From Rhizobium favelukesii (GTDB lineage: Bacteria; Pseudomonadota; Alphaproteobacteria; Rhizobiales; Rhizobiaceae), in contig NZ_HG916852.1 of the NCBI RefSeq assembly GCF_000577275.2, positions 1,677,001-1,741,000 on the forward strand: 64,000 nt of DNA, in the 5' to 3' direction. Made by a program: the position numbers and the translations under genes. A model generated the notes under the pieces. It saw only the letters and a program-made list of their open reading frames with translations. It made no database searches and was not told the DNA's origin. Shown here piece by piece: positions 49,311-58,764 of the stretch (position 1 is the stretch's first letter; each line of letters begins with the position of its first letter).

Positions 49311-50468
49311 TTGTTTTCCATTTCCCAACGCAGCGACGTCGAGCCTTTTCATGCCATGGATGTTCTGGCCGAAGCGACGAAGCGGCGAGCGAGCGGTCAC
49401 CCGGTCATTTCCATGGCTGTCGGGCAGCCCTCGCATCCGGCGCCACGCGCCGCTCTGGAGGCTGCGCAGGCCGCACTCGTCGAGGGCAAGATCGGCTATA
49501 CGGACGCGCTCGGCACGACGAGGCTGAAGCATGCACTGGCCTGGCACTATCGCGACCGGCATGGGCTGGAAATCGATCCTGCGCGCATCGCGATAACCAC
49601 CGGTTCTTCCGCCGGTTTCAACCTTGCCTTTCTCTCGCTGTTTGATGCCGGTGACGCGGTCGCCATCGCCCTGCCGGGCTATCCTGCCTATCGCAACATT
49701 CTCGGGGCGCTTGGGCTCAGGGTGATCGAGGTGCCGGTCACTGCCGACACGCATTTCACGTTGACGCCCGAGAGCCTTGAGGCTGCACAAGCGGCACACA
49801 ACGTCAGGCTGAAGGGTGTTCTGCTGGCGAGCCCTGCCAACCCGACAGGCACTGTGACCGGCCGCCAGGGGCTGACAGCGCTGGCCGACTATTGTGCGGC
49901 CAATTCGATCGCGTTCATTTCAGACGAAATCTATCACGGGCTGACTTTTGCCGGCGAAGAGACCAGCGCACTGGAATTGACGGACGAGGCGATCGTCATC
50001 AACTCCTTCTCCAAATATTATTGCATGACCGGCTGGCGCATCGGCTGGATGGTGCTACCTGAGCGGCTGGTGCGACCCATCGAGCGTGTCGCGCAAAGCC
50101 TCTACATCTCGCCGCCCGAACTCTCGCAGATCGCAGCGACGGCAGCGCTCGGCGCGACTGCGGAACTCGATGTCTACAAGGCGAGCTACGCGGCCAACCG
50201 TGAGTTTCTGCTGAAGCGTCTGCCGGAAATCGGTCTTTCCATTGCATCGCCGATGGATGGCGCGTTCTACGCCTATGTCGACGTAACGCGCTTCACCAAT
50301 GACAGCATGGCGTTCGCCAAGCGGATGCTGGCCGAGATCAACGTCGCCGCGACGCCGGGTCTGGATTTCGATCCGCTGGACGGCAACCGGTCGATGCGCA
50401 TGTCCTACGCCGGCGCCGAGGCCGAGATCGTTGAAGCAGTCGAACGCATCGCAGCGTGGTTGAAATAA
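49311..50468 (+). CDS. Class I/II pyridoxal-phosphate aminotransferase
   Basis: 385 aa with a TTG start at 49311. ISMAVGQPSHPAPRAALEAA, ITTGSSAGFNLAFLSLFDAG, ASPANPTGTVTGRQGLTAL, ISDEIYHGLTFAGEE and NSFSKYYCMTGWRIGWMVLP, where the Lys carries PLP. Substrate not determined; the YSG-type family includes aspartate and branched-chain aminotransferases. Confidence 0.88.
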   Translation: MFSISQRSDVEPFHAMDVLAEATKRRASGHPVISMAVGQPSHPAPRAALEAAQAALVEGKIGYTDALGTTRLKHALAWHYRDRHGLEIDPARIAITTGSSAGFNLAFLSLFDAGDAVAIALPGYPAYRNILGALGLRVIEVPVTADTHFTLTPESLEAAQAAHNVRLKGVLLASPANPTGTVTGRQGLTALADYCAANSIAFISDEIYHGLTFAGEETSALELTDEAIVINSFSKYYCMTGWRIGWMVLPERLVRPIERVAQSLYISPPELSQIAATAALGATAELDVYKASYAANREFLLKRLPEIGLSIASPMDGAFYAYVDVTRFTNDSMAFAKRMLAEINVAATPGLDFDPLDGNRSMRMSYAGAEAEIVEAVERIAAWLK

Positions 50469-50561
50469 GTCTGTTTCATCAGAGCGGCTTGTGGAGACTT
50501 CCTAATTCAATTCATGAGCGTTCTCCCGAGAACGCAGCAAGCCGCTCGACCGCTCGCGCAG

Positions 50562-51569
50562 TCACTTCGCCGGTCGGCAATTCTCCCGGTCAAGCTGCGA
50601 CACCAACGCCAGGATCGTTTCGGAAACCGGTGTCGGCGTTGCCGTCAGGCGGCCCAATGAAACGACCATTCCCACCAGCGGCGCAATCTCCAGCGACTTC
50701 CCTGCCAGAAGGTCTTGCAGCATAGAGGTGCGAACCGGCCCGATCTGCCGGGCCTGTTCCAGTCGCTGCTCGACGGACATCCCGACATTCGCGCCGAGTG
50801 CCTCTCCAACGGCCTTTACCTCCTTCATGACCTTCCCGATCTGGTCGGTGATTGCGGCATCCGCCATCAGATCGGACATCAATGATCGCGTCAGCGCGCT
50901 GATCGGGTTGAAGGAGGCGTTGCCCATCAGCTTGCTCCAGATATCGTCGCGGATGCGGCTCGAGAGCTTAACGCCGATATCGGCGCGCTGCAGCAGTGAC
51001 TCGATGTCGCGCAGATCTGCGCTGATCTCGCCGGAGGCCTCCCCGAGAATGAAGTGGCCTTTGTTGCTGAGCCGGACCTCGCCGGGCTTGCTGACTTCGG
51101 CGCCCTGGTGGGCGACGCAGCCGATGACGCGCTGCGGGCCGACAAGGCGCCAAAGCTTGCCGCCCTCATCGAGCTCGTCGAATTGCAGCTCCGCATGCCC
51201 GCTGTCCTGATCGCGGTGGAAATACCACCACGGAATGCCGTTGAGGATCATCATGACGCGCGTGCTGTCTTTCAGCAGGTGACCTATTCCCTGCGCGGCA
51301 GCGCTGAGCTGATGGCCCTTCAGCCCGGTGATCACGAGATCCTGCGGTGGTAGTTCCCTCGGATCGTCGGTGGCTCTCAGTTTGACGATGAGGGGTGCGT
51401 CTGCGCCCGCCTCAAGGAGACGCAATCCGTCGCCTCGGATGGCAGCGAGATGAGCGCCGCGCGCAACGACCGAAACCGTTACCTCTGCGCCGAGCGATAA
51501 GGCAAACTTCGAGGCGATGGCGCCGCCGAGTGCACCGGCGCCGAAGATGCAGATATTCTTGAGGGGCAT
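50562..51569 (-). CDS. Ketopantoate reductase family protein (PanE/ApbA-like)
   Basis: 335 aa. NAD(P)-binding ICIFGAGALGGAIASKFALS, then LVITGLKGHQLSAAAQGI, ILNGIPWWYFHRDQD (NGI motif), and the helical C-domain with SRIRDDIWSKLMGNASFNPI (catalytic Lys). It probably reduces 2-ketopantoate or a similar 2-oxo acid, though the IPWWYF loop is typical of a subgroup whose substrate is not settled. Confidence 0.85.
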   Translation of the reverse strand: MPLKNICIFGAGALGGAIASKFALSLGAEVTVSVVARGAHLAAIRGDGLRLLEAGADAPLIVKLRATDDPRELPPQDLVITGLKGHQLSAAAQGIGHLLKDSTRVMMILNGIPWWYFHRDQDSGHAELQFDELDEGGKLWRLVGPQRVIGCVAHQGAEVSKPGEVRLSNKGHFILGEASGEISADLRDIESLLQRADIGVKLSSRIRDDIWSKLMGNASFNPISALTRSLMSDLMADAAITDQIGKVMKEVKAVGEALGANVGMSVEQRLEQARQIGPVRTSMLQDLLAGKSLEIAPLVGMVVSLGRLTATPTPVSETILALVSQLDRENCRPAK

Positions 51570-51658
51570 GCGATGATCTTTCCGCGATTGGTGGGTCGCG
51601 CTGAACTTAGGTCATCCATTCCTCGAGGCGAATGATATTTTGAAGCCGCCCGACGCTT

Positions 51659-51880
51659 TTAGTGGCCGGTGCCGGGAAGAAGCTCGTTGCGGCGAAGCTC
51701 GTCGATGGCTGCCACCGCATCTTCCGCAGACCAGCCCGCGCGAATGGCAGCGCCGATCATCCGGACCTCGGCCTCCTCTTCGATCTTGAGAAAGAGCGGT
51801 TCCAAGGCCTCCTGGGCGGTAAGAATATGCTCGTTTGGAGGGGTAACTGACTGGCGGGTGACTGGCGTAGGCATCTGCAC
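51659..51880 (-). CDS. Hypothetical rhizobial protein
   Basis: 73 aa; EALEPLFLKIEEEAEVRMIG, AAIRAGWSAEDAVAAIDELR suggests a small helical protein. No family recognised. Confidence 0.6.
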   Translation of the reverse strand: MQMPTPVTRQSVTPPNEHILTAQEALEPLFLKIEEEAEVRMIGAAIRAGWSAEDAVAAIDELRRNELLPGTGH

Positions 51881-52070
51881 GGTGCTCCTCTCTCTGGCAG
51901 GGGATGATTCAAAATAAAGCGCGAGGGCAAAAAAGGTTCCGGATAAAGTTTCAAGAAAGCTTCATCTTGTTCTTTCGCCCCGGCTCTGCCTTGTTGCGCG
52001 ACTAAGCTGATGCTCGATTCGGTTCCCAAAAGAGGCGGAGCCATGACAAAAACGCACGAAGGAGATTGCG

Positions 52071-53099
52071 ATGACGAACGCCAAGAACGGGATTTCCGAA
52101 ATGCGACCCAGAATTACAGTAATTGGTGTCGGCGGCGGCGGCGGCAATGCGATCAATAACATGATAGCGGAAAATCTCGAAGGCGTCGATTTCATCGCGG
52201 CCAATACGGATGCGCAGGTGCTGGCGACCTCCAAGGCATCCCGCCGGATACAGCTCGGCGCGCATGTAACCGAAGGGCTGGGGGCCGGTTCGCTGCCGGA
52301 AGTCGGTCGCGCCGCCGCCGAAGAATCGATCGATGAGATCATGGACCATCTGGCTGGCTCGCATATGTGCTTCGTCACCGCAGGTATGGGGGGCGGCACC
52401 GGAACGGGGGCAGCACCTGTTATTGCCCAGGCCGCCCGCAACGCCGGCATCCTGACGGTCGGAGTGGTTACTAAGCCCTTCACCTTCGAAGGCAATCGCC
52501 GCATGAAGACAGCCGATGTCGGTATCGAGGCGCTCCGCGAAGCGGCTGATACGGTAATCGTCATCCCGAACCAGAACCTTTTCCGCATCGCCGATGCAAA
52601 GACCACGTTCGCGGATGCCTTCATGACCGCCGACCGTGTTCTATATGCCGGTGTGGGCTGCATCACCGACCTGATCGTCAAGGAAGGCCTCATCAACCTC
52701 GATTTCGCAGACGTGAAATCCGTCATGCGGGGCATGGGACGGGCGATGATGGGCACCGGCGAGGCTTCGGGTGAGGGGCGTGCGATGAAGGCCGCGGAGG
52801 CTGCGATCGCCAACCCGCTGCTCGACGACATTTCGATGAAGGGCGCCAGGGGCGTTTTGATCTCGATCTCCGGCGGCACCGACATGACGCTCTTCGAAGT
52901 GGACGAAGCGGCAAGCCGCATCCGCGACGAGGTTCAAGATGAGGCCGACATCGTCGTTGGCGCGATCTTCGACCGCAACCTCGATGGCAAGTTCCGCGTC
53001 GCGGTTGTGGCGACGGGCCTCGACGGGGCGACGGCTGGAACGCAGGCCCGTCAGGGCGTAGCGCCTGGCCAAGACATGCACACGCGTACGCTGCAGTAA
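52071..53099 (+). CDS. ftsZ2: Second, C-terminally short FtsZ (FtsZ2-like)
   Basis: 342 aa, GAAGGAG upstream. GTPase domain: [27 protein letters not shown], the tubulin signature [20 protein letters not shown], and [20 protein letters not shown]. It stops about residue 342 shortly after the core ([11 protein letters not shown]), so it lacks the long linker and the C-terminal peptide that binds FtsA and other partners. It corresponds to the second FtsZ known from Sinorhizobium meliloti. Confidence 0.88.
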   Translation: MTNAKNGISEMRPRITVIGVGGGGGNAINNMIAENLEGVDFIAANTDAQVLATSKASRRIQLGAHVTEGLGAGSLPEVGRAAAEESIDEIMDHLAGSHMCFVTAGMGGGTGTGAAPVIAQAARNAGILTVGVVTKPFTFEGNRRMKTADVGIEALREAADTVIVIPNQNLFRIADAKTTFADAFMTADRVLYAGVGCITDLIVKEGLINLDFADVKSVMRGMGRAMMGTGEASGEGRAMKAAEAAIANPLLDDISMKGARGVLISISGGTDMTLFEVDEAASRIRDEVQDEADIVVGAIFDRNLDGKFRVAVVATGLDGATAGTQARQGVAPGQDMHTRTLQ

Positions 53100-53109
53100 G
53101 CTTCTTGTC

Positions 53110-53141
53110 GTCTGCGCGTCCGATCGGGCGCGCAGACTTTT
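53110..53141 (+). terminator. Intrinsic terminator after ftsZ2
   Basis: GTCTGCGCG (53110-53118) pairs with CGCGCAGAC (53129-53137), then TTTT. Confidence 0.8.
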
Positions 53142-53256
53142 CCTGATCGATGTCGTTTAGGCGTAGTCGTGCGCTGGAAATATCAGGCGGCGGCCCTAAA
53201 TCCGCTCTCGCTCCTTTCGCCCATTCAGGCGTTCCCGACAGCATCAGGAAAATCAC

Positions 53257-54105
53257 ATGTCTCAGGACAAGTCTCCCGTCTGGCTCATCACCGGCTGCTC
53301 CACTGGCTTCGGCCGTGAGCTTGCGAAACTCACCATTGCCCGCGGCTGGCCGACGGTCGTGACCGCGCGCGATAAGGCCCGCGTTGCCGATCTGGCATCC
53401 GCCCATGACGCGAACGCGCTGGCGCTGGATCTCGATGTGACCGATCGCGCTCAGGTCAAGGCGGCGGTCGCGGCTGCCGAGCAGCGCTTCGGCCGCGTGG
53501 ACGTTCTCGTCAACAATGCCGGCTATGGCTACCAGTCAACGGTCGAGGAGGCGGAAGAGCAGGAAATCCGCGATCAGTTCGAGGCGAACGTCTTCGGCCT
53601 GTTTTCGATGACCCGTGCCGTCCTGCCTGGTATGCGGCAGCGCCGGCATGGCCACATCATCAACATCACCTCGGTTGCCGGCTTTATCGGCTTTCCCGGC
53701 TCAGGTTTCTATGCGGCGAGCAAGCATGCGGTCGAAGGTTTTTCCGATTCACTCTACGCCGAGGGCAGGCCGCTCGGCATCAAGGTGACCTGCGTCGCCC
53801 CCGGTCCGTTCCGCACCGATTGGGCCGGCCGCTCGCTTCGGCAAACGAAGAGCAGAATTGCGGACTATGCCGAAACCGCAGCTTCCCGCATGCGCCAGAC
53901 ATCGGATTACAGCGGCAAGCAGGCCGGAGATCCCGTGCGCGCCGGCGAGGCGATGATCCGGATCACGCAAGTGGAGAATCCGCCGCGGCATCTCGTGCTT
54001 GGCGAAATCGGCTACAGCAATGTCACCAACAAGCTGCGCGAACGGTTGGCGCAGATCGAGGAATGGCGCGAAACGAGTCTCGGAGCGGATTTTGCGAAGG
54101 AGTAG
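53257..54105 (+). CDS. Short-chain dehydrogenase/reductase
   Basis: 282 aa. Cofactor loop VWLITGCSTGFGRELAKLTI, VLVNNAGYGYQSTVEEAEEQ (NNAG), NITSVAGFIGFPGSGFYAAS with the catalytic Ser/Tyr, SKHAVEGFSDSLYAEG with the Lys. Classical SDR; substrate unknown. Confidence 0.88.
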   Translation: MSQDKSPVWLITGCSTGFGRELAKLTIARGWPTVVTARDKARVADLASAHDANALALDLDVTDRAQVKAAVAAAEQRFGRVDVLVNNAGYGYQSTVEEAEEQEIRDQFEANVFGLFSMTRAVLPGMRQRRHGHIINITSVAGFIGFPGSGFYAASKHAVEGFSDSLYAEGRPLGIKVTCVAPGPFRTDWAGRSLRQTKSRIADYAETAASRMRQTSDYSGKQAGDPVRAGEAMIRITQVENPPRHLVLGEIGYSNVTNKLRERLAQIEEWRETSLGADFAKE

Positions 54106-54202
54106 GGTCGTCGCAGCACGGTGTCACCTTTCGCGATGATCTCGGCGTCTGCGATGGGCGCGCGTGGGGCGTTAGGCAAGCGGTTTGGTGGAGGAATATT
54201 GA

Positions 54203-54406
54203 ATGGCGAGGATTGCCTATATTGTCGCCGGCCTGCTCATCCTTATCGGGCTGGTTTGGATGGGGCAGGGCAGTGGCTATTTTCCGTATCCGGCGGAAAG
54301 CTTCATGATCGACCAGACACAATGGATCTATTGGGGCGCACTTGCTGCGGTGGTCGGAATTGCCGTGATTGTGGTGACGGGAAACGCGCGGCATCGGTCG
54401 AGATAA
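54203..54406 (+). CDS. Small membrane protein
   Basis: 67 aa. Two hydrophobic helices, IAYIVAGLLILIGLVWMGQG and WIYWGALAAVVGIAVIVVTG, with GYFPYPAESFMID between. GGAGGAA upstream. Rhizobial family of unknown role. Confidence 0.65.
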   Translation: MARIAYIVAGLLILIGLVWMGQGSGYFPYPAESFMIDQTQWIYWGALAAVVGIAVIVVTGNARHRSR

Positions 54407-54567
54407 ACATGTCCGATGGCTGGGCATCGCACACACTGTCGATGACGTGCCACAGACAGCTAGGCATGTTTTGCGCGCCGGCCACATGGGGTCGCCTACC
54501 GGTGACATCGATTTAAGTGATCGCACGTGGCCCAGCATTGGATTGCGCGGTCGCCCTTAAAACAAGC

Positions 54568-54611
54568 TCGCCGGCGAAGGAAGCCTGTGTAAGCGTCCGT
54601 CGCCGGCGAAG
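54568..54611. repeat. TCGCCGGCGAAG direct repeat
   Basis: TCGCCGGCGAAG at 54568-54579 and 54600-54611. It lies in a 229-nt stretch (54407-54635) with no other feature I can support. The palindromic TCGCCGGCGA cores suggest terminator or binding sites for the flanking genes. Confidence 0.35.
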
Positions 54612-54635
54612 ATTGGAATATGTAAACGGCGTGAA

Positions 54636-54962
54636 TTACGCTCGGCGCGAACGAGCATCCATCATATCGGGCCGCGTGCCATCAGGAGCGCGAAGTCCGT
54701 AGTGCTTGCTTGCGAACACCCATTCCACATTGCCGGGCTCAAACGGGCGACGCGGATTTCTCAGCGCCATCCGGCGCTCGGAGAGGCTGCGCGGCAGGCT
54801 GTCGATCATATCATTGACGAAGGTTTCAACGCTGTCTTTCCAGCGGGGCGAGATCGAAACATCGACGCCGCCATAACGATGGAAGTCGGGATGTTTGCGG
54901 GAATAGCATGCGCCGAGCATCCACGCATGCTGCTGCTTGAGAAAACGTTCTTTAATGGTCAT
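54636..54962 (-). CDS. Hypothetical AP2/HNH-type small protein
   Basis: 108 aa. MLGACYSRKHPDFHRYGGVD, VSISPRWKDSVETFVNDM and PFEPGNVEWVF follow the C-x-x-xxHPDFxRYGG...W...F..DM...PGNVxW pattern of AP2- and HNH-associated proteins common in phages and plasmids. No HNH catalytic residues are evident. Possibly a remnant of a mobile gene. Confidence 0.6.
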   Translation of the reverse strand: MTIKERFLKQQHAWMLGACYSRKHPDFHRYGGVDVSISPRWKDSVETFVNDMIDSLPRSLSERRMALRNPRRPFEPGNVEWVFASKHYGLRAPDGTRPDMMDARSRRA

Positions 54963-54964
54963 TC

Positions 54965-55219
54965 CTAGTCTTTTTCCTTGGCGTCATCGACGACATCGGC
55001 CTCGGGGCGGTCGCCTCCGTTCGACCGTTCCGTTGTCCAGCTGCCGTCTGCACGCTGATATGTAATGTCCGCTCCCTGGCCACCGAGCTGTTGTCGCTCC
55101 GCGGCTCGTTTTGCCGCTGCCAGTGCTTCTTCGTGAGTTGGGAAAGTTTCCGACCAGACATCGTCCAGGCGGTAGGCCCAGGCGCCATCATGTTCGGCGA
55201 CGTGGTAGGTAATCGACAT
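54965..55219 (-). CDS. DUF2188 family protein
   Basis: 84 aa from the ATG at 55219. ITYHVAEHDGAWAYRLDDVW, SETFPTHEEALAAAKRAAER and GQGADITYQRADGSWTTERS are the DUF2188 pattern (a small beta-alpha domain). Function unknown. Confidence 0.75.
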   Translation of the reverse strand: MSITYHVAEHDGAWAYRLDDVWSETFPTHEEALAAAKRAAERQQLGGQGADITYQRADGSWTTERSNGGDRPEADVVDDAKEKD

Positions 55220-55430
55220 CGATCTTTCCTTCAAGAACTTTTCGCAGGAATTTGCATGGAGGCTCCACCCAGATTGAAAAGCTGGAACGCGCTCGCCCCA
55301 TGCTTGTTCCCCCCGTGCCTGGCCTGTGTGAGGCTGGATTCAGCGCGACGTGTGATCTTGCGCGAGCGCGTAACGCTTCATAGGCTTGGGGCGTTGATAG
55401 ATTCGTTCAACGTCTTTCAATAGGAACCCC

Positions 55431-55604
55431 ATGCGCGCTCAGTCGAAGCCGTTCATCGTCGAAATCAAATCCTCCCGCCGCACGGAGCGTCGCCAGTCAG
55501 CGTCAATCTGGGGGAACCTCGATCTCGCAACCGTTGCCGAAGAGATTGCGGAAGAACTGCCGCAGCCGGTCGCCGTGCCTGAAGAAGCCGCCGGCGCGCA
55601 GTAA
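55431..55604 (+). CDS. Small conserved rhizobial protein
   Basis: 57 aa, with AGGAA 5 nt upstream. FIVEIKSSRRTERRQSASIW, then GNLDLATVAEEIAEELPQPV: a layout seen in short rhizobial proteins often annotated as hypothetical. An antisense frame over it has poorer codon usage. Confidence 0.55.
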   Translation: MRAQSKPFIVEIKSSRRTERRQSASIWGNLDLATVAEEIAEELPQPVAVPEEAAGAQ

Positions 55605-55616
55605 CCTGCCCGAACC

Positions 55617-56543
55617 CTACGCCGACACAAACCGGTAGGAAGCATCCTTGCGTTCTGCATAGCCAACGCCCGGGTAGCTCCAGTGATAGCCGAGCATCTT
55701 GAGCTTGTCGGTCGCCGCGCGATCGAGCAGCATTTGGCGGGTCTTCAACGCGATCTCAGGTTCCGTGTCGAAGCCGAAATGCCAGGCGGGATTTTCGAAG
55801 AAGATCACGTCGTTGGTGCAGGCGTCGCCCGTGATCAGCAGGCCGCCGTCTCCAGCCAGTTCGATCGAGCCATGGCCAGGTGTATGTCCGCGGGTTTGCT
55901 GGATCCGCATCCCGGGAATGATCTCGTCATCCGGTCGCAGGAGCGTTAGCCTGTCCTTGACGGCAAACAGGTCCCGCTGCGCACCGCGCGCAAAGTCATG
56001 AAGCGCGGATGGCATATGCGTCGCGCAGTCCCTGTCGGTCCAGAAAGCCCATTCTGCTTCGCTGACGAAATACTGCGCGTTCGGATAAAGAACCTTGCCG
56101 TCAATCGTCGTCGTTGCGCCGGAGTGATCCGGATGCGCATGGGTGAAAACAACCTTGGTGATCGCCTCCGGCGCGATGCCGAGCGATTGCAGGTTCGCCG
56201 CCAGTTTGCCGGCGCTTGCCTGGAAATGGCTGCCGGATCCGGTATCGATGAGGATCAGGTCTTCGCCATGGCGGATCAGAGGGATGTTGGCCTGAACGGG
56301 AGCGGTCGCCGCGTTGCCGCCCAGCCGTGGCATGATCGCCTGGCGCTCCTCGGGCGTGATCTCCGCCGGAAGCGTCAGGAACCCGTCGCTGACGACGGTA
56401 ATGTCGAACGTGCCGTGCTGGAAGCGGTGGAAATCGGCTGCAATCGCGTTGCGTGAAGCCAGCATCACCACCGCTGCTGTGGCAGTCAGCTTCAGCAGGT
56501 CGCGTCGGGACAACCCGCTCGGAATGGTATCTCGTGTGGTCAC
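55617..56543 (-). CDS. Tat-exported metallo-beta-lactamase-fold hydrolase
   Basis: 308 aa. Tat signal SGLSRRDLLKLTATAAVVML. MBL core: LILIDTGSGSHFQASAGKLA, VVFTHAHPDHSGATTTIDGK (HxHxDH), QQTRGHTPGHGSIELAGDGG and LLITGDACTNDVIFFENP. Related to quorum-quenching lactonases and similar enzymes; substrate unknown. Confidence 0.85.
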   Translation of the reverse strand: MTTRDTIPSGLSRRDLLKLTATAAVVMLASRNAIAADFHRFQHGTFDITVVSDGFLTLPAEITPEERQAIMPRLGGNAATAPVQANIPLIRHGEDLILIDTGSGSHFQASAGKLAANLQSLGIAPEAITKVVFTHAHPDHSGATTTIDGKVLYPNAQYFVSEAEWAFWTDRDCATHMPSALHDFARGAQRDLFAVKDRLTLLRPDDEIIPGMRIQQTRGHTPGHGSIELAGDGGLLITGDACTNDVIFFENPAWHFGFDTEPEIALKTRQMLLDRAATDKLKMLGYHWSYPGVGYAERKDASYRFVSA

Positions 56544-56678
56544 GAGCGTCTCGTTTGATGAGCAAATGTCGGCATGCGGCAGGCGGGCACCCCAGGGACC
56601 CGCCTGCGAATGTTCGAACGGTCTTCATCCGTCATACGATTGCCGGGCCGTAGAGGGCCCGGCGGATGATCCGCCACC

Positions 56679-57509
56679 TCAGTCCAGGAAGAACTCCAGC
56701 AGATCGGCGTTGATGACATCAGGATGCGTGGTGCACATGCCGTGCGGGAAGCCGGCATAGGTCTTCAGCGTGCCGTGCTTCAGGAGTTTTACCGAAAGCG
56801 GTGCGGAATCGGCATAGGGAACGATTTGATCGTCGTCGCCGTGCATGACCAGCGTCGGCACTGTGATCCGCTGCAGATCCTCGGTGAAATCCGTTTCGGA
56901 AAACGCTTTGATGCAATCGTAATGAGCCTTGGCAGCGCCCATCATCCCCTGCCGCCACCAGTTCTCGATGACGCCCTGACTGACCTTGGCGCCGGGGCGG
57001 TTGAAGCCGTAGAAGGGGCCTGTCGGCACATCGAGGAAGAACTGAGCACGGTTGGCGACAAGCGCCGCGCGGAAGCCGTCGAAAACCTCGAGTGGCAGGC
57101 CGCCGGGGTTCTTGTCCGATTTGACCATGATCGGCGGCACGGCGCCGATCAGCACTGCCTTGGCGACACGGCCGGGCTTGGCGCGCGCGACGTAGTGGGC
57201 AACCTCGCCGCCGCCGGTCGAATGGCCGACATGGATCGCATTCTTGAGATTGAGAGCATCGGTAAGCGTCGCAACGTCGGCCGCATAGGTGTCCATCTCA
57301 TTGCCCTGCCACGTCTGGCTGGAGCGGCCGTGGCCGCGTCGGTCGTGGGCAATCACGCGATAGCCCTTGTCCAGAAAGAACATCATCTGCGCATCCCAGT
57401 CGTCGGCGCTGAGCGGCCAGCCGTGATGGAAAACAACGGGCTGGGCATCGAGCGGGCCCCAATCCTTGTAGAAGATTTCGGTTCCGTCCGTGGTCTTGAT
57501 GAATGGCAT
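56679..57509 (-). CDS. Alpha/beta hydrolase, non-haem chloroperoxidase type
   Basis: 276 aa. [20 protein letters not shown] (oxyanion loop), [20 protein letters not shown], nucleophile elbow [35 protein letters not shown] (Asp) and [20 protein letters not shown] (His). Typical of the esterase/perhydrolase group called chloroperoxidases. Confidence 0.88.
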   Translation of the reverse strand: MPFIKTTDGTEIFYKDWGPLDAQPVVFHHGWPLSADDWDAQMMFFLDKGYRVIAHDRRGHGRSSQTWQGNEMDTYAADVATLTDALNLKNAIHVGHSTGGGEVAHYVARAKPGRVAKAVLIGAVPPIMVKSDKNPGGLPLEVFDGFRAALVANRAQFFLDVPTGPFYGFNRPGAKVSQGVIENWWRQGMMGAAKAHYDCIKAFSETDFTEDLQRITVPTLVMHGDDDQIVPYADSAPLSVKLLKHGTLKTYAGFPHGMCTTHPDVINADLLEFFLD

Positions 57510-58047
57510 GATCAGCTTCCCTCTGTCTGGATGTGATGGCTTTCATGGCGGTAAAGGCACGCGAGCATCCTTCCGGCGCCCATGTCATGGGGCATCCGGG
57601 CAGAGCTGACCCGCCCATCTACACTCTACGTCATCACCATGACGCGGCTTTGGTGGCGTTGCGAGCCAAACGCTAATCTGATGCAAATATCGCAGAATGG
57701 AAGATGCCGTTTTGAAGAATGGCGGCGGCAGGAGAGAGGGAGGAGAGATGTGCTCTTTCCGATCGGCTGCAGGAGACTGCAGGTCGTCACGTTACATCAC
57801 GGGATTGGCGGCGCCCAGGAACATCGACGCCAGCGTCGCGACGCCGCTTCGCCCTTGCTCGGCGTTGCCTGGATAGACCACTCAGTCCCTCAACTAACGT
57901 TCCAGCCGCCAGCCTATCACGTCGTTCGCATCGAAATGTATTCTTTGAGAACATTCATTGTGTACGCAAAGTACACAATTTATTGACATCGTTTTAGATG
58001 CATGCGATGATCCGGGCCTGACGCAGTAACGGCACGGAGAGTGACCC
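57510..58047. other. 538-nt intergenic region
   Basis: Between the divergent hydrolase and GntR genes. The right end carries the operator and promoter listed separately. The remaining ~440 nt has no ORF with convincing codon usage and no repeats that I can see. Confidence 0.5.
57957..57979. promoter_or_regulatory. GntR-type operator palindrome and promoter
   Basis: ATTGTGTAC (57957-57965) and GTACACAAT (57971-57979) are perfect 9-bp arms around GCAAA, followed by a TTGACA hexamer at 57983-57988. The site lies 68 nt upstream of the FCD-GntR gene, and the TTGTnnAC...GTnnACAA form is usual for that family, so autoregulation is likely. Confidence 0.7.
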
Positions 58048-58764
58048 ATGGCGAAGACCGTGAAGAGCAACCTGTACGAAGATTTGAAACGTCAAATTCT
58101 AACGATGGAGCTCGACCCCGACGCCGATCTCGACGAAGCCAGCCTGAGTGAGCGCTACGGCCTCTCCCGAACACCAGTCCGCGACATCTTTCGTCGCTTG
58201 GCGGGCGAGGGTTATGTCGACATTCGCGAAAACCGCGGCGCGCGCGTCATCCCGATGAACCATTCGACGCTGCGTAATTTCTTCCTGGTGGCGCCGATGA
58301 TCTATGCGGCAATCGGTCGTTTGGCGGTCCAGAATTTCAAAGCAGCACAACTCGTGGACTTGAAGCAGACGCAGGAGCGTTTCCGCGCGGCCAGCGAGAA
58401 GGGGGGCGCGCTGGACATGGTCCTCGAGAACAACCGCTTCCACGAGATCTTCGGCGAGATGTCCGCAAACGTCTATCTGCAACCAAGTCTCGGCCGGCTC
58501 CTCATCGACCACGCCCGGATCGGTCACACGTTCTTCCGGCCGAGAAACGAGGACATGAAGCGGCGCCTGCAGTTGGCCGTCGAGCATCATGACTGCTTCA
58601 TCGAAGCGCTGGCGGCGCACGATGAGGACGCGGTCGTCGATCTCGTCTTTGAACATTGGGAATTGTCCCGCGAGAACATGGAGATGTTCATCGCTCCGCA
58701 GGGACTAAAAGCGGACGTCCTCATCGGCGGTCCGGCTGCAAAAACACTGGAGAAATCACCGTGA
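58048..58764 (+). CDS. GntR-family (FadR/FCD) transcription regulator
   Basis: 238 aa. Winged HTH: LYEDLKRQILTMELDPDADL, LSERYGLSRTPVRDIFRRLA, GEGYVDIRENRGARVIPM. The C-terminal FCD domain has NNRFHEIFGEMSANVYL and LAVEHHDCFIEALAAHDEDA with the metal-binding Asp/His pattern. It overlaps the DapA-like gene (GTGA), so it regulates its own operon. Confidence 0.88.
   Translation: MAKTVKSNLYEDLKRQILTMELDPDADLDEASLSERYGLSRTPVRDIFRRLAGEGYVDIRENRGARVIPMNHSTLRNFFLVAPMIYAAIGRLAVQNFKAAQLVDLKQTQERFRAASEKGGALDMVLENNRFHEIFGEMSANVYLQPSLGRLLIDHARIGHTFFRPRNEDMKRRLQLAVEHHDCFIEALAAHDEDAVVDLVFEHWELSRENMEMFIAPQGLKADVLIGGPAAKTLEKSP

Noticed and set aside
54121..54516. 131-codon plus-strand frame between the SDR and AP2-like genes
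   Set aside because: Overlaps in another frame the membrane-protein gene at 54203, which has a good ribosome binding site and a sensible topology.
57582..57997. Open frames of 92-134 codons upstream of the GntR gene
   Set aside because: No ribosome binding site, odd composition and no family pattern; they run through the operator palindrome.
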